Notes under the pieces: model-generated
What the model saw: only the letters and a program-made list of their open reading frames with translations
Database searches by the model: none
Told to the model about the DNA's origin: nothing
In this document: in pieces, positions 63,189 to 64,000 of the stretch
Layout: every line of letters starts with the position of its first letter
Position numbering within the stretch: the stretch's first letter is position 1
Program-made: the position numbers and the translations under genes
Origin: Enterococcus phoeniculicola ATCC BAA-412
GTDB lineage: Bacteria > Bacillota > Bacilli > Lactobacillales > Enterococcaceae
Direction: 5' to 3'
Assembly (NCBI RefSeq): GCF_000407505.1
Contig: NZ_ASWE01000001.1
Location: 1,237,324-1,301,323 of the forward strand
DNA length: 64,000 nucleotides

Positions 63189-63328
63189 CACCGCCTAACG
63201 CTCGCAAGGCGACGGTAGACTATCAAAGCCTTACTGTGCCAGAACTAAAAGCATTGTTAGACGAGCGTGCAATTAAATATGCAGGCAATGCTAAGAAGCA
63301 AGAGTTAATTGACTTATTGGAGGGATGA
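63179..63328 (+). CDS. HeH domain in -1 frame behind the capsid gene (possible frameshift extension)
   Basis: In the -1 frame from the G5 run the sequence reads GGVTPPNARKATVDYQSL then VPELKALLDERAIKY and KKQELIDLLEG, a clear HeH/SAP-like motif. There is a stop (TGA) shortly upstream in this frame, no ATG, and the only start candidate (GTG near 63235) has no ribosome site and would cut into the domain. So the domain is probably made as a C-terminal extension of the capsid protein by -1 frameshifting, or an indel has split it off. Confidence 0.65.
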   Translation, partial: GGVTPPNARKATVDYQSLTVPELKALLDERAIKYAGNAKKQELIDLLEG

Positions 63329-63331
63329 TGG

Positions 63332-63610
63332 ATGAATGAAACTGTATTCGTAAATGAATATAAAGCCCGTTTCCGAATTTTTCATTCTTCCGAGGACGAA
63401 GATATTGGGAAACAGTTAGAAAGTGGGTTTTCCGATATCAAGTCTATCATCGGAGAATTCAACCCTAATGTGTATGAGAAAGGCAAAGAGTTAGTTTACG
63501 AGCGTACTCGATACCTTCGAAATGAAGCGTTAGAGTATTTCTACACCAATTTTCAAACAATGATTATGGATGCGTCAATTGACTTGGCAGGTGATTCAAT
63601 TGCCGATTAA
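63332..63610 (+). CDS. Head-tail connector protein (gp6-like)
   Basis: A 92-aa helical protein of the HK97 gp6/SPP1 gp15-like adaptor class by size, helical composition and position after the capsid gene. GGAGGG upstream. Confidence 0.78.
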   Translation: MNETVFVNEYKARFRIFHSSEDEDIGKQLESGFSDIKSIIGEFNPNVYEKGKELVYERTRYLRNEALEYFYTNFQTMIMDASIDLAGDSIAD

Positions 63611-63971
63611 TACTAAGTACAGAAGGTCTCAAATAGTAGCTGGTGATTTAAATACACCAGTTACTTTTTTTGAGTTTGTACCAGATGAAGGTCCTTATCC
63701 AGGAGAGGACAAAAAACAAGAATTGTACAAATGTACGTGCCTTGTTTACAATCCCTCGTCTAAAGATAGAGATATTTTGAACGGAAAAGGCACGAAAGAG
63801 GCGGTTACGATTAAAATTCGCGATCCTTATACTGATTACCTACCATCGAATAAGCATAAGGTCATTCTTGATGACTTCCGTTATAAAGATAAGATTTGGG
63901 ATATTGTTGATCATGCACCAGATGTGGAAGACAATGACTTTATCAAAATTATCTTAGGTGTAACATCATGA
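63600..63971 (+). CDS. Head closure protein (SPP1 gp16-like)
   Basis: A 123-aa beta-rich protein (GDLNTPVTFFEF, VTIKIRDPYTDYLPSNKHKV, IWDIVDHAPDVEDNDFIKI) matching the head-tail joining/stopper family. TTG 63600 overlaps the connector stop; AGGTGAT is upstream. Confidence 0.8.
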   Translation: MPINTKYRRSQIVAGDLNTPVTFFEFVPDEGPYPGEDKKQELYKCTCLVYNPSSKDRDILNGKGTKEAVTIKIRDPYTDYLPSNKHKVILDDFRYKDKIWDIVDHAPDVEDNDFIKIILGVTS

Positions 63972-64000
63972 GTGTAACTATAAAAGGTGAAGCAGAGATA
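63968..64000 (+). CDS. Tail-completion protein, 5' end only
   Basis: ATG overlapping the previous stop (ATGA), reading MSVTIKGEAEI to the window edge. By synteny an HK97 gp10-type tail terminator; only 11 codons are visible. Confidence 0.5.
   Translation, partial: MSVTIKGEAEI

Larger units (their letters stand above)
43430..64000. mobile_element. Temperate siphophage-type prophage, left part
   Basis: Integrase, lysogeny, switch, early, late-regulator and packaging/head modules follow in canonical order from the rplS terminator to the right edge. Packaging and head proteins are of HK97 type, as in many enterococcal siphophages. The tail, lysis genes and right end are not in the window, so neither completeness nor the att core can be established. 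The left boundary is set at the end of the rplS terminator and is approximate. Confidence 0.95.

Noticed and set aside
43430..64000. CRISPR array or CRISPR-associated genes in the window
   Set aside because: No regularly spaced repeats of 24-36 bp with unique spacers and no cas-like protein were seen anywhere.

Overview
The window is low-GC Gram-positive DNA with strong AGGAGG-type ribosome sites, frequent TTG/GTG starts and extended -10 promoters. The copYZAB operon is organised like that of Enterococcus hirae, with closely related products (69-aa CopZ, 727-aa CopA with the CPC motif at 381-383 and Asp425, His/Met-rich CopB). Together with the ylxM-ffh, rpsP-khpA and rimM-trmD-rplS blocks this points to Enterococcus or a close relative; I cannot name the species. 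About 43.4 kb is chromosome and the remaining 20.5 kb is the left part of a prophage that runs off the right edge.

Chromosome, left to right: the 3' part of dinG with ypmB-aspB-asnS (a conserved Firmicutes group); a GDSL hydrolase; a Crp/Fnr (PrfA-like) regulator divergent from an MFS transporter, with a PrfA-box-like palindrome between them; an APC amino-acid permease; the copper operon copY-copZ-copA-copB with two cop boxes; an Mga-like regulator; an orphan Phd/YefM-like protein; a membrane protein overlapping queH; a DUF2087/LuxR-HTH regulator with a DUF6176 protein; patA; a beta-glucoside operon (licT-bglP-bglA) with two RAT antiterminator/terminator pairs; pstS behind a Pho-box-like array, next to a PhoPR-type two-component pair; DUF523, ylxM and ffh; then accessory genes between ffh and rpsP (GNAT, a GntR/ABC/VanZ-like operon whose vanZ gene is frameshifted, a RibD-like reductase, an FMN reductase); rpsP-khpA; a Ser/Thr-rich lipoprotein; a GNAT protein; rimM-trmD; and rplS with an L19-type leader. 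Five related intergenic elements ending in a conserved hairpin lie downstream of genes between 17.7 and 33.6 kb.

Prophage (about 43.43 kb to the right edge): integrase next to the rplS terminator, a leftward lysogeny module (unknown gene, ImmA/IrrE peptidase, CI-like repressor), an operator-rich switch, then rightward early genes (Cro-like, Rha/ORF6C antirepressor, small proteins, a second tyrosine recombinase, a replication protein, a DUF5052-type lipoprotein, many small ORFs, YopX), an ArpU/RinA-like late regulator, structured non-coding DNA, and a packaging/head module of HK97 type (HNH, TerS, TerL, portal, ClpP-like protease, major capsid protein, connectors). Between the late regulator and the packaging genes is a small leftward cassette: a strong promoter, a 32-codon ORF overlapped by a predicted terminator-ended antisense RNA, a membrane peptide and an HTH gene. 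It has the layout of a type I toxin-antitoxin locus and is the best candidate for something undescribed. A second notable point is the major capsid gene, which ends at a G5 run and continues in the -1 frame into a HeH domain that has no convincing start of its own.
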